Shown here: piece by piece, positions 36,371 to 45,983 of the stretch | Position numbering within the stretch: the stretch's first letter is position 1 | How the letters are laid out: each line of letters starts with the position of its first letter | Source: Neisseria sicca | GTDB taxonomy: Bacteria > Pseudomonadota > Gammaproteobacteria > Burkholderiales > Neisseriaceae | Direction of reading: 5' to 3' | Length of the DNA stretch: 64,000 nt | NCBI RefSeq assembly: GCF_017753665.1 | Contig: NZ_CP072524.1 | Span: 1,550,001-1,614,000 of the forward strand | Position numbers and translations under genes: made by a program | Notes under the pieces: model-generated | What the model was told of the DNA's origin: nothing | What the model saw: only the letters and a program-made list of their open reading frames with translations | The model's database searches: none

Positions 36371-36410
36371 TTTCAGACGACCTTTTCTATTATGGGAGGT
36401 CGTCTGAAAA
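36371..36410 (+). terminator. DUS pair after NuoF-like gene
   Basis: Two DUS in outward order around a short AT-rich loop, immediately after the operon's last stop. Likely terminator. Confidence 0.45.
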
Positions 36411-36502
36411 ATACCTGTAGGTTGGGTTATGACCCAACATGATGATTAGGGTTTAAGTATTTGTTGGGTTTCACAATCGAACCTGCTAAATCTGAGGTTT
36501 TG

Positions 36503-36681
36503 CCCTCTCCCTAGCCCTCTCCCACAGGGAGAGGGAATGATGGTGCTGAAGCCGACCATTATCGGATTTTCTGCAATCTGTCCCCTCTCCCTCGGAGAGG
36601 GAATGATGGTGCTGAAATCGACCATTATCGGACTTCCTGCAATCTGTCCCCTCTCCCCGTGGGAGAGGGCTAGGGAGAGGG
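36503..36681. repeat. compound repeat: inverted arms around two direct units
   Basis: The outer arms (36503-36525 and 36659-36681) are a perfect 23-bp inverted repeat of CCCTCTCCCTAGCCC type. Between them are two tandem units of about 66 bp (starting about 36528 and 36594), each beginning GGAGAGGGAATGATGGTGCT and ending in CCCCTCTCCC. Each unit can itself fold, so several alternative hairpins are possible. Confidence 0.9.
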
Positions 36682-36875
36682 TAAAACGTAAAACTCAAGA
36701 AAACGTCGTCTGAAAAAGATGGCAACAAAAAAATACACATTACCCAAACCACCAAAAGAAAAACATAAAAAACAACTGCTGTCAAAATACGTTTCAGACG
36801 ACCTGTTCCGACCAAAATCAGGCACACGTCGTCTGAAATCCGATTTCCCCGATACTTCAAACTAGGAGACTCAAC

Positions 36876-38326
36876 ATGGGCTTCAAGCCAATTCCTGCTG
36901 CGGTTGCGCTCGCGCTGACGCTGATTATCTGGTTCGTCATACCCGTGCCGCAGGGCGTATCGCCCGACGCATGGCATCTTTTGGCGCTGTTCGTCGGCAT
37001 CATCGCCGGCATCATCGGCAAAGCCATGCCCATCGGCGCAATGGCGATTTTGGGCATTACCTTGGTTGCGCTGACCGGCGTGACCAACGAAAAAACCGCC
37101 GACGCAACCAAAGACGCTCTGAGCAGCCTTAACAACTCGTTAATCTGGATGATCGGTATCGCCATCATCATCTCGCGCGGTTTGTTGAAAACCGGCTTGG
37201 GGATGCGGATCGGCTACCTCTTGATTTCCCTTTTCGGCAAACGCACGCTGGGCGTAGGTTACAGCTTGGCACTAGCCGACTTGGTCATCGGCCCGGTTAC
37301 ACCGAGCAACACCGCGCGCGGCGGTGCCATCGTGCATCCGATTATGCGTTCCATCGCCCTGAGCTTCGATTCCGACCCCGAAAAGGCACGGAAGGCAAAA
37401 TCGGTAAGTACCTCGCGCTGGTCAACTACCACGCCAACATCATTACCTGCTGCATCTTCATTACTGCGACCGCGCCCAACCCGCTGGTCGTCGAATTGGT
37501 CGCCAAAGCCACCAATTCGGAAATACATCTCTCTTGGGGCACATGGTTCGCCGCCATGGTCGTCCCCGGCCTGATCGCCATGTTCCTGATGCCGCTGGTG
37601 CTGTATTTCCTGTATCCGCCCGAAATCAAACAAACGCCTAACGCGACCGCCCTTGCCAAAGAAAAACTGAAAGAAATGGGTGCGATGAAGCGCGACGAAA
37701 AAATCATGCTCGGCATTTTCGTGATTCTGCTGCTTCTGTGGGCAGGCGTTCCCGAAATGCTGTTCGGCGTGAAAGTCGATGCCACCGCCACCACCTTCCT
37801 CGGCCTCTCCCTGTGTCTGCTCACCGGCGTACTGACTTGGGACGACGCGCTGAAAGAAAAAGGCGCGTGGGACACCATCGTCTGGTTTGCCGCCTTGGTC
37901 ATGATGGCGAACTTCCTCAACAAATTGGGACTGATTGCATGGCTGTCCGAATCCATGCAGGGCGGCATCTCCCATCTCGGCTTGGGCTGGGAAGCCGGCT
38001 GCGCCCTCTTGGTACTCGCCTACCTCTACGCCCACTACGTTTTCGCCAGCGGCACGGCACACGTTACCGCCATGTTCGGCGCGTTCTACGGCGCAGGCCT
38101 CGCCTTGGGCGCACCGCCGATGCTGTTCGCCCTGATTATGGCATCCGCTACCGGCATCATGATGTCGCTGACCCACTACGCTTCAGGTTCGTCCCCCGTC
38201 ATCTACGGCTCGAACTATGTCAGCATGACCGAATGGTGGAAAGCCGGCTTCATCATGAGCGTGGTCGAAATCCTGATTTTCGGCACCATCGGCATTATCT
38301 GGTGGAAAGTGTTGGGCTACTGGTAA
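36876..38326 (+). pseudogene. DASS-family dicarboxylate transporter, frameshifted
   Basis: A CitT/SodiT1-type divalent anion:Na+ symporter gene of about 484 codons split by a one-base deletion. Frame one runs from MGFKPIPAAVALALTL through GPVTPSNTARGGAIVHPIMRSIALSFDSDPEK, then goes off frame at GAAAAGG (37380-37386). Frame two resumes as GTEGKIGKYLALVNYHANII and continues to the end with LTHYASGSSPVIYGSNYVSM. An extra A would restore one frame. The SNT motif of the family is intact. Its position after the fumarate-linked operon suggests succinate/fumarate/malate exchange. It could be a true pseudogene, an on/off variant, or a sequencing error in a short A run. Confidence 0.88.
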
Positions 38327-38344
38327 ACCGTGCCTGAGATTAAC

Positions 38345-38382
38345 AAAAGGTCGTCTGAAAATAGGTTTTCAGATGACCTTTT
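38345..38382 (+). terminator. DUS hairpin after transporter gene
   Basis: Inverted AAAAGGTCGTCTGAAAA arms (one mismatch on the right) with a very short loop and T-rich end. Confidence 0.7.
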
Positions 38383-38425
38383 GTTATACAATCCCATCAT
38401 CCTTACCAACCCACCCGCCTAAACC

Positions 38426-39838
38426 GTGAAAATCCTCATCCTCGGCAGCGGACAGGTCGGCTCGACCGTCGCGCAAAACCTCGCCTCCGTTTCCAGCAAC
38501 GACGTTACCGTTATCGACATCGACGAAAAAGCCCTGCAACACATCGGCAGCCGCCTCGACGTCCAAACCATACTCGGCAACGGCGCATCCCCGTTCATCC
38601 TCGAACAAGCGGGCGCGGCAGATTCCGACCTCCTGCTTGCCCTGACCCGCAGCGACGAAACCAACATCGTCGCCTGTAAAATCGCCGCCGACCTTTTCAA
38701 CATCCCCAGCCGCATCGCCCGCGTGCGTTCCAGCGAATATCTGGAATACCCCTACCCTGAAAACGACGATACGGAAAACGGCAGCCTTACCGTCTTCGAC
38801 ATCACCGAGACCATCAGTCCCGAACAACTCGTTACCGAACAGCTCGTCGGGCTGCTTAGCTACACCAGCGCATTGCAGGTATTGAGGTTTGCCGGCGACA
38901 AAGTCCGCATGGTCATCGTACAGGCGCGTAAAGGCGGGCTGCTTGTCAACCGTGAAATTGCTGACATCAACCAACACCTCCCCGAAGGCGCGGACTGCCA
39001 AATCTGCGCCATATACCGCAACAACCGCCTCATCGTCCCCACGCCGCAAACCGTCATCATCGAAGGCGACGAGGTACTTTTTGCCGCCGACATCAGCAGC
39101 GTCAACATCATTATGCGCGAACTGCGCCCCAAAGAAGCGCGCACCCGCCGCATCATGATTGCCGGCGGCGGCAACATCGGCTACCGCCTTGCCAAGCAGC
39201 TCGAATCCAAATACGACATCAAAATCGTCGAACATAACCCCCGCCGCGCCGAGTGGCTCGCCGAAAACCTCGACAACACCCTCGTCCTGCAAGGCAGCGC
39301 CACCGACGAAACCCTGCTGGACGAAGAATATATCGACGAAATCGACGTCTTCTGCGCCCTGACCAACGACGACGAAAACAACATCATGTCCAGCCTGTTG
39401 GCGAAAAACCTTGGTGCCAAACGCGTTGTAACCATCGTCAACCGCTCCAGCTACGTCGATTTGCTCGAAGGCAACAAAATCGACATCGTCGTCTCGCCGC
39501 ACCTCATCACCATCGGCTCCATCCTCGCCCATATCCGCCGAGGCGACATCGTTGCCGTCCACCCCCTCAGACGCGGCACTGCCGAAGCCATTGAAGTTGT
39601 CGTCCATGGCGACAAAAACACTTCCGCCATCGTCGGCAGGCGCATCAGCGGCATCAAATGGCCGGGCGACTGCTACATCGCCGCCATCGTCCGTGCCGAA
39701 ACGGGCGAAGTCATCATGGGGCACCACACCGACACCATTGTCCAAGACGGCGACCACATCATCTTCTTCGTCTCCCGCCGCCGCGTCCTGCCCGAACTCG
39801 AAAAACTCATCCAAGTCAAAATGGGCTTTTTCGGCTAA
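38426..39838 (+). CDS. trkA: Trk potassium uptake regulatory subunit TrkA
   Basis: 470 residues with a GTG start. Two RCK units: the first Rossmann fold starts MKILILGSGQVGSTVAQNL and the second IMIAGGGNIGYRLAKQLES (about residue 235). Each is followed by a TrkA-C domain. It binds NAD(H) and gates the TrkH potassium channel on the cytoplasmic side of the inner membrane. The partner trkH lies about 4.5 kb downstream, separated by porin and pyrG genes. Confidence 0.94.
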   Translation: MKILILGSGQVGSTVAQNLASVSSNDVTVIDIDEKALQHIGSRLDVQTILGNGASPFILEQAGAADSDLLLALTRSDETNIVACKIAADLFNIPSRIARVRSSEYLEYPYPENDDTENGSLTVFDITETISPEQLVTEQLVGLLSYTSALQVLRFAGDKVRMVIVQARKGGLLVNREIADINQHLPEGADCQICAIYRNNRLIVPTPQTVIIEGDEVLFAADISSVNIIMRELRPKEARTRRIMIAGGGNIGYRLAKQLESKYDIKIVEHNPRRAEWLAENLDNTLVLQGSATDETLLDEEYIDEIDVFCALTNDDENNIMSSLLAKNLGAKRVVTIVNRSSYVDLLEGNKIDIVVSPHLITIGSILAHIRRGDIVAVHPLRRGTAEAIEVVVHGDKNTSAIVGRRISGIKWPGDCYIAAIVRAETGEVIMGHHTDTIVQDGDHIIFFVSRRRVLPELEKLIQVKMGFFG

Positions 39839-39974
39839 CCGTCAGAGGTCGTCTGAAAACCTGTTGCAGCAAAGTCAGAACTTTTTCAACTTTGTTGAAG
39901 CCGCACTTTCAGACGACCTGACACAAATTATCCCGCCTTATTCATTTCAACCTCCGATACAAAAGGGAAAATCC

Positions 39975-40706
39975 ATGTTCCGCCCCCTCCTTGCCGCCCT
40001 CATACTCGCAACCGCCCTGCCCGCCGCAGCCGAAACCGACACCCTTCATTACAACATGGTCGAATTTGCCGAATCTGCCAATCTCGAAATAACCCGCGAC
40101 ACCATGACCGCCCACTTCAGCATCAATGCCGAAGGCAAAGACCGCGCTACGGTGAATAAAGCGTTTCAGAAAAAATTCAACGACTTCAATAAAGCCGTAC
40201 AAAACAACAAACTCCAAGCCGAACTCCTCAGCCGCAGCGCCAGCCCGCGCCATGAATACAACAACAACGGCAAACGCATCCAAACTGGCTGGGAAGAAGT
40301 TGCCTCGTTCAAAGTCGAAAGCAAAGACTTTGACGCCATCAACCGCCTGACTGACGAGACGCTGCAATCTGCCACCCTCAACCACATCAGCTTCAGCATC
40401 TCCAAAGAAAAACGCGAAGCCGCCGTCGATCAAGTCAGCAAAGCCGCCATCCTGCGCTTCAAAGACCGCGCGCAAGACTTAGCGAAAACGCTCGGTTTTT
40501 TCAACTACAAAATCGTCAAACTCAATTTAGGCCACATCGGCAACCGCTCCATCGACAACGGTTTGGGTTTCGCCCGCACCAAAATGATGAGTGCCGAATC
40601 CGCTATTGTTAGAAGTGCGGCAAGCGACGAAAACAACGCTATCCAAGCTCCCTCTCCCGGCTCAGAAGAAATCAGCATCACGGTCATCGGCTTGGTGCAG
40701 ATGTAA
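39975..40706 (+). CDS. exported SIMPL (DUF541) domain protein
   Basis: 243 residues from MFRPLLAALILATALPAAAE; longer upstream frames are shadows of trkA. It has a cleavable signal peptide (about 1-19) followed by a SIMPL/DUF541 domain: NMVEFAESANLEITRDTMTAHFSINAEG at the start and EEISITVIGLVQM at the end are typical. The domain forms periplasmic oligomers in some bacteria; function here is unknown. AAAGGGA precedes the ATG. A DUS pair lies between trkA and this gene. Confidence 0.82.
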   Translation: MFRPLLAALILATALPAAAETDTLHYNMVEFAESANLEITRDTMTAHFSINAEGKDRATVNKAFQKKFNDFNKAVQNNKLQAELLSRSASPRHEYNNNGKRIQTGWEEVASFKVESKDFDAINRLTDETLQSATLNHISFSISKEKREAAVDQVSKAAILRFKDRAQDLAKTLGFFNYKIVKLNLGHIGNRSIDNGLGFARTKMMSAESAIVRSAASDENNAIQAPSPGSEEISITVIGLVQM

Positions 40707-40726
40707 AATACTCTCCAAACAAAAAG

Positions 40727-40769
40727 AAAAGGTCGTCTGAAACCCAAACCGGTTTTCAGACGACCTTTT
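40727..40769. terminator. bidirectional DUS hairpin terminator
   Basis: Inverted AAAAGGTCGTCTGAAAC-type arms with a short loop between the converging SIMPL and porin genes. Confidence 0.75.
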
Positions 40770-40797
40770 ATATTTTCTGATTATCCTTACGGTTTCA

Positions 40798-41919
40798 TCA
40801 GAATTTATGAACCATGCCCAAAGAAACGGCTTTTTGCTCAACAGACCCTGTTTGGGTCGGAGTCAGGCGGGTTTTGCTGCCCAGTTTCATATAACCGGCA
40901 TGAGCAAGCATAGAAGTACGTTTGCTGAATTTGTAGTTGGCACCAACTACTACTTGATCGAATTTATCAACCAATTTCTCGCCGCTGTTCACACCTTTTG
41001 CCGCCCAGCCGTGGGCGTAAGTGAGGCGCGGGGTCAGGTTGCCGAAGGTATAACCCACGGTAACGGCTGCATCGGCGACTTTGACGGCTTCATTTTTACC
41101 GGCATCGGCAGTGATGTCAGCGCGTTTGTACGTATTGAAATCATCGGTAAAGTAACCCAGATATTTATTTGCGCTTTCATGACCTTTAGCGTATTGAGCA
41201 CCTACGCCGACAAACAGGTTGTTTTTGTCGTAGTAACTCTCGATTTTAGCGATTTGCGCGGCTTTGGTTTTACCGTTCTTGTCGGTGTACGCGCCTTTGT
41301 AATGGCCGTAGGCAAGATTGGTGGTGAAACCGCTGTTTTCATAAGTCAAACCGGCGGTATATTGCGCCTTGCTGGGTTGTTCATGTTTATATTTGTCGTC
41401 CGGATTGCGGTTGTCGCGCGGCGCGTAGGACGCATTAAACTTGAACCCGCCAAACGAAGGGCTGTCGTAACGTACGGATGTGGTGCGCACACCGGTGCGG
41501 GTGTTGATGCCCAAACCCATCGCGTTGGTTTTGTACAACCACGGGTCGATGGTATCCATCTCGTTGAGCATATTGTTCATATTGCCGACGCGGACCTTAC
41601 CGAACTTGCCTTCCAAGCCGATGAAGGAATCGCGGTTGCCGAAACGCTGGCTGTTGGATTCGCCCAAAATGGAAGTGCGCTGTTCAACTTGCCAGATGGC
41701 TTTGAGGTCGTCTGAAAGTTTTTCGCTGCCTTTGAAGCCGATGCGTGAAGTATTGTCGTTGATACGGGTCGCGGTCGCGCTTTTTTCCGTACCTTCGTTA
41801 CCTTTGATTTTCACCTGTCCGGAGGTGATGGTGCTTTTAACTTGTCCATAAAGAACAACTTCGGCTGATGCTGCAAAAGGCAAGGCCGCGACAGTCAGGG
41901 CAATAATGGCTTTTTTCAT
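40798..41919 (-). CDS. trimeric porin, PorB-like
   Basis: 373 residues. Signal peptide MKKAIIALTVAALPFAASA, then mature EVVLYGQVKSTITSGQ, the standard Neisseria porin start. The beta-barrel strands include SRIGFKGSEKLSDDLKAIWQVEQ, FGNRDSFIGLEGKFGKVRVGN and the constriction-loop region NNMLNEMDTIDPWLYK. The last residue is Phe (GMVHKF), as needed for BAM insertion. It forms diffusion channels in the outer membrane. A DUS inside the gene (41705-41718) encodes LSDDLK. It has AGGAG upstream of the ATG and a long AT-rich upstream region. Confidence 0.93.
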   Translation of the reverse strand: MKKAIIALTVAALPFAASAEVVLYGQVKSTITSGQVKIKGNEGTEKSATATRINDNTSRIGFKGSEKLSDDLKAIWQVEQRTSILGESNSQRFGNRDSFIGLEGKFGKVRVGNMNNMLNEMDTIDPWLYKTNAMGLGINTRTGVRTTSVRYDSPSFGGFKFNASYAPRDNRNPDDKYKHEQPSKAQYTAGLTYENSGFTTNLAYGHYKGAYTDKNGKTKAAQIAKIESYYDKNNLFVGVGAQYAKGHESANKYLGYFTDDFNTYKRADITADAGKNEAVKVADAAVTVGYTFGNLTPRLTYAHGWAAKGVNSGEKLVDKFDQVVVGANYKFSKRTSMLAHAGYMKLGSKTRLTPTQTGSVEQKAVSLGMVHKF

Positions 41920-42270
41920 ACGAACTCCTCTTTAATCAAAGAATCAAATTTAGGCCTATCGTTTTACAAAAATAAGAGACTCAAAACCAAAAACAGCAGA
42001 CCCGTGGAATGGAACAGTGTGCGCAATCATAATGAACTTTCGATATTTAAACAATGCTTTTCATCTTGATAGGAATTATTATTCATTAGAGTTTAGACTT
42101 TTTACAACAATCCGACATTTTTTATAGTCAATTCAAATAGAAAGGCATAGCTCATCATTTCAGAACAGGCTAGAATTTTGAAATTTTAAAATTGTCTTCC
42201 CCCTTACATCCTTCTTAAAATACTAAGAATCGTTTTTCCATTTCGCGGGGGATAAGACGATGTCCATTTT

Positions 42271-42377
42271 TATAGTGGATTAACTTTAAACCAGTACGGC
42301 GTTGCCTCGCCTTGCCGTACTACTTGTACTGTCTGCGGCTTCGTCGCCTTGTCCTGATTTAAATTCAATCCACTATA
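42271..42377. repeat. Correia repeat enclosed element (CREE), 107 bp
   Basis: Same length, orientation and sequence as the element at 28068 except for two base changes. It begins TATAGTGGATTAA and ends CACTATA. It lies between the porin upstream region and the pyrG 3' end. Confidence 0.92.
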
Positions 42378-42399
42378 TTTGAATGAACATTATCCATAG

Positions 42400-42455
42400 T
42401 CGTCTGAAAATAGAAAAAGCACCTCAACCGAGGTGCTTTTTCTATTTTCAGACGA
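42400..42455 (-). terminator. extended DUS hairpin terminator of pyrG
   Basis: Perfect 25-bp stem with a six-base CAACCG loop. The outer part of each arm is a DUS and the inner part a GCACCT-ended AT-rich segment. By far the longest terminator stem in the window. Confidence 0.9.
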
Positions 42456-42469
42456 CCTTTCGCCGAGTA

Positions 42470-44104
42470 TCAGCCCTTTTTATTGTTCAACGCAGCTTTG
42501 ACAAACGCAGTGAACAAAGGATGGCCTTTGCGCGGATTGGAAGTGAACTCTGGGTGGAACTGGCAGGCGAAGAACCAAGGATGGTTCGGCAATTCGATGG
42601 TTTCGACCAAGCGTTCTCGTCCGGCAGATACGCCGCCGATAACCAAACCTGCTTGTTCCAGCGTAGGAACGTAGTTGTTGTTGACTTCGTAGCGGTGGCG
42701 GTGGCGCTCGCGAATGTGTTCGCTGCCATAGATTTTGGCGGCGAGGCTGCCTGCTTTCAATTCAACCTCTTGCGCACCCAAACGCATGGTGCCGCCCAAA
42801 TCGGCGGATTCGTCTCGGGTTTCGACGCTGCCGTCGGCGGTTTGCCATTCGTCAATCAGGGCGACGACGGGGGCGGCGCATTTGAGGTCGAACTCGGTGG
42901 AATTCGCGCCTTTCAAGCCTGCCACGTCGCGGGCGTATTCGATCAGCGCAATCTGCATACCGAGGCAGATGCCCAAGTATGGAACGTTGTTTTCACGGGC
43001 GTAGCGCACGGCGGCGATTTTGCCTTCCACGCCGCGCGAACCGAAGCCGCCGGGAACGAGGATGGCGTCCATGTCTTTGAGCATGGAAACGTCGCCGTTG
43101 TTTTTCTCGATGTTTTCGCTGTCAACGAAGGTGATTTGCACGTCGGTTTCGGTGTGGATACCCGCGTGTTTCAAGGCTTCGATCAGCGATTTGTAGGATT
43201 CGGTCAAATCGACGTATTTGCCGACCATGGCGATTTTAACGGTGTGTTTCGGATTTTTGATGGCATGGACGATTTTTTTCCACGCGGTCAAATCCGCCTG
43301 TTGCACGTTAAGCTGCAACTGCTCGGTAATGATGTTGTCGATGCCTTGGTTGTGCAGCATTTCAGGGCATTCGTAGATGCTGTCCACGTCGTAGCTGCCG
43401 ACAATCGCACGTTCTTCCACGTTGCAGAACAGGGCGATTTTACGGCGTTCGTCCGCGGGCATGGTTCTGTCCATGCGGCAAATCAGGATGTCGGGCTGCA
43501 AACCAATGCTCAACATTTCTTTAACGGTATGCTGGGTCGGCTTGGTTTTGATTTCGCCGGCGGCGGCGATGTAGGGAACGTAGCTCAAGTGGGCAAACAG
43601 GGTGTTGTTGCGTCCCAACTGGCTGCGCATCTGACGGATGGCTTCCAAAAACGGCAGAGACTCAATGTCGCCGACCGTACCGCCGATTTCGACGATGGCC
43701 ACATCGTAACCCGCCGCGCCTTCGTGAATACGGCGTTTGATTTCATCGGTGATGTGCGGGATGACTTGAACCGTGCCGCCGAGGTAGTCGCCGCGGCGTT
43801 CTTTGGCGATGACGTTTTCGTACACCTGCCCCGTACTGAAGCTGTTGCGGCGGGTCATGGTGGCGTTGATGAAACGTTCGTAGTGTCCCAAGTCGAGGTC
43901 GGTTTCCGCGCCGTCGTCGGTGACGAACACTTCGCCGTGCTGGAACGGACTCATGGTGCCGGGATCGACGTTGATATAAGGGTCGAGCTTGAGCATGGTT
44001 ACGTTCAAACCGCGCGATTCGAGGATGGTGGCAATAGAAGCGGCGGCGATACCTTTTCCGAGTGAAGATACGACGCCGCCGGTTACGAAAATAAATTTAG
44101 TCAT
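42470..44104 (-). CDS. pyrG: CTP synthase
   Basis: 544 residues, full length. N-terminal synthetase domain with MTKFIFVTGGVVSSLGKGIAAAS (P-loop), LKLDPYINVDPGTMSPFQHGEVFVTDDGAETDLDLGHYERF, and a C-terminal class I glutamine amidotransferase with nucleophile Cys in YLGICLGMQ and His/Glu in FACQFHPEF. It converts UTP to CTP using glutamine. It is leftward, with its own strong terminator. Confidence 0.97.
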   Translation of the reverse strand: MTKFIFVTGGVVSSLGKGIAAASIATILESRGLNVTMLKLDPYINVDPGTMSPFQHGEVFVTDDGAETDLDLGHYERFINATMTRRNSFSTGQVYENVIAKERRGDYLGGTVQVIPHITDEIKRRIHEGAAGYDVAIVEIGGTVGDIESLPFLEAIRQMRSQLGRNNTLFAHLSYVPYIAAAGEIKTKPTQHTVKEMLSIGLQPDILICRMDRTMPADERRKIALFCNVEERAIVGSYDVDSIYECPEMLHNQGIDNIITEQLQLNVQQADLTAWKKIVHAIKNPKHTVKIAMVGKYVDLTESYKSLIEALKHAGIHTETDVQITFVDSENIEKNNGDVSMLKDMDAILVPGGFGSRGVEGKIAAVRYARENNVPYLGICLGMQIALIEYARDVAGLKGANSTEFDLKCAAPVVALIDEWQTADGSVETRDESADLGGTMRLGAQEVELKAGSLAAKIYGSEHIRERHRHRYEVNNNYVPTLEQAGLVIGGVSAGRERLVETIELPNHPWFFACQFHPEFTSNPRKGHPLFTAFVKAALNNKKG

Positions 44105-44355
44105 GATGCAGTACCCATGTTGGAATACGGGATTTTACCTTTAAGCGGGTTTTCTGGCAAACGCGGGACGGGATGCGGATGTGGTTTTCAGACGACCTCC
44201 GCTTCTACCCTTTTGCGTCTAGGCAGGGCAATAATTTGTTAAAATAAAGTCTGTTTGCGATTACTGATGACGATAAGGTCGTCTGAAAATATCGGTTTCC
44301 TCATCGCCATCCCATGCCGCCGGATGATTCGGCCGGTTTGTTAAGATTAATTGAT

Positions 44356-45813
44356 ATGTATAAGTTCCTTCCTATTGTCCACGTTTTGTCCAGACTGGGG
44401 CTGCTGTTTTCAATGTTGCTCGCAGTACCGACGCTGATGTCGTATTTTTTTCTGGACAACGCGTTTCCGGCGTTTGCCTACACGGCTTTGGCAACGACGC
44501 TGACCTCTTGCGCGGTTTGGTTGATGACCTTCCATTTCCGCCGCGAGCTGCGTCCGCGCGACGGGTTTACGTTGGTTTTGATGTTGTGGCTGGCGTTTGC
44601 GCTGGTGGCGGCGATGCCGATTTATATCCACATCCCGGGCATCAGTTTTACCGATGCGTTTTTTGAGGCGATGTCGGGGCTGACGACTACGGGCGCGACG
44701 GTTATGACGAGTTTGGACACGCTGGCTCCGTCGATAAATTTTTGGCGGCATATGCTCAACTGGCTGGGCGGCATGGGTATCATCGTGCTGGCGGTAGCGA
44801 TTCTGCCGATGTTGGGCGTGGGCGGAACGCAGCTCTTCAAGGCTGAAATTCCGGGGATGGACAAAGAAAGCAAGATGGCACCGCGCATTTCGCAGGTGGC
44901 AAAAAAGCTGTGGTTCTTCTATACGATGACGACGACGGCGGCTTTTTTGACGCTGCATTTTGCAGGGATGAGCTGGTTTGACGCGCTTTGCCACGCGATG
45001 TCGGCGGTATCGCTGGGCGGTTTTTCGACACACGATGCCAGCATCGCTTATTTTGATTCGCTGACCGTCGAATGGGCGATTATGTTTTTCACGCTCTGGG
45101 GCGGTATCAACTTCGCCACGCATTTCACTGCACTGACACGACGTTCGCTCAAATCTTATTGGCGGGACGAGGAATGCCGCGTACTGCTGGCGCTGTTGGC
45201 AGGCAGTATTTTGATGTCGGCGGTGTATCTGTGGCAGAAGGATTTTTATGCCACCTTTGGGGATTCGCTGCGTTTTGTGAGCTTCAACTTTGTCTCCATC
45301 GGACTGGCAAGCGGTTTCTCCAACACGGATTTCGCGCAATGGCCGCTGATCGTGTCGCTGTGGATGTTTTTCCTGTCCAACCTATTGGCAAGCTCCGGCT
45401 CTATGGGCGGCGGCATTAAAAACGTGCGGGCGTTGGTCTTGTTCAAATTCAGCCTGCGCGAGATGATGATTCTGCTGCACCCGAAAGCGGTGCGCACGGT
45501 CAAGGTCAACGGACGCATGATTCCCGACCGCATGGCGCTGACGGTGATGGCGTTTATTTCGATTTATTTCATGACGACGATTGTGTTCAGCTTTTTGCTG
45601 ATGGCAAGCGGGATGGAATTTATCTCCGCCTTCACCGCCGTCATCGCGTGTATCACCAATGCGGGCCCGGGCTTGGGCGAGGTCGGACCGGCGGGCAGCT
45701 ATGCGGTATTGAGCGATGTGCAGAAATGGCTGTGTTCGGCCGTCATGCTGCTGGGACGCTTGGAAATTTTTACCGTGTTGATTCTGCTGACACCGGCTTA
45801 TTGGAAAAAATAA
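44356..45813 (+). CDS. trkH: Trk potassium transporter subunit TrkH
   Basis: 485 residues from MYKFLPIVHVLSRLGLLF, the start used by homologues; a 14-codon longer frame exists. Selectivity-filter motifs of the four pore repeats are seen at SGLTTTGATV, MSAVSLGGFSTHD, IGLASGFSNTD and TNAGPGLGEVGP. It also has the NWLGGMGIIVLAVAILPMLGVGG gate region. It is the K+ channel subunit of the Trk system with TrkA. The ribosome site is weak. Confidence 0.94.
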   Translation: MYKFLPIVHVLSRLGLLFSMLLAVPTLMSYFFLDNAFPAFAYTALATTLTSCAVWLMTFHFRRELRPRDGFTLVLMLWLAFALVAAMPIYIHIPGISFTDAFFEAMSGLTTTGATVMTSLDTLAPSINFWRHMLNWLGGMGIIVLAVAILPMLGVGGTQLFKAEIPGMDKESKMAPRISQVAKKLWFFYTMTTTAAFLTLHFAGMSWFDALCHAMSAVSLGGFSTHDASIAYFDSLTVEWAIMFFTLWGGINFATHFTALTRRSLKSYWRDEECRVLLALLAGSILMSAVYLWQKDFYATFGDSLRFVSFNFVSIGLASGFSNTDFAQWPLIVSLWMFFLSNLLASSGSMGGGIKNVRALVLFKFSLREMMILLHPKAVRTVKVNGRMIPDRMALTVMAFISIYFMTTIVFSFLLMASGMEFISAFTAVIACITNAGPGLGEVGPAGSYAVLSDVQKWLCSAVMLLGRLEIFTVLILLTPAYWKK

Positions 45814-45817
45814 AGAC

Positions 45818-45860
45818 AGGTCGTCTGAAAACGGATATCAGATTTTCAGACGACCTTTTT
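45818..45860 (+). terminator. DUS hairpin terminator of trkH
   Basis: Inverted DUS arms, loop of about 12 bases, five T residues after the right arm. Confidence 0.75.
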
Positions 45861-45983
45861 GCTTCACTGACACATCTTCATTACCGCACAACACCTTTTC
45901 TTACCGTTACGCCTTCTATACATCCTTCTCATGACAAGGATGCTACAATCGGCATATTTTTACCTCTATCGGACAGGTGTTTT

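Larger units (their letters stand above)
36359..36875. other. intergenic region with compound repeat
   Basis: No gene. It holds a DUS pair (36371-36410), the compound palindromic repeat at 36503-36681, and more DUS near 36707, 36790 and 36827. AGGAG for the transporter start lies at its end. Confidence 0.6.
41920..42469. other. porin promoter region plus CREE and pyrG terminator
   Basis: No gene. The AT-rich part (41940-42240) should hold the strong leftward porin promoter. A CREE lies at 42271-42377 and the pyrG terminator at 42400-42455. Confidence 0.6.

Noticed and set aside
38384..39814. 476-codon frame on the minus strand
   Set aside because: Lies exactly antisense to trkA; composition (Asp/Val/Gly-rich) is that of a shadow frame.
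42383..44065. 560-codon frame on the plus strand
   Set aside because: Antisense to pyrG, no family features.
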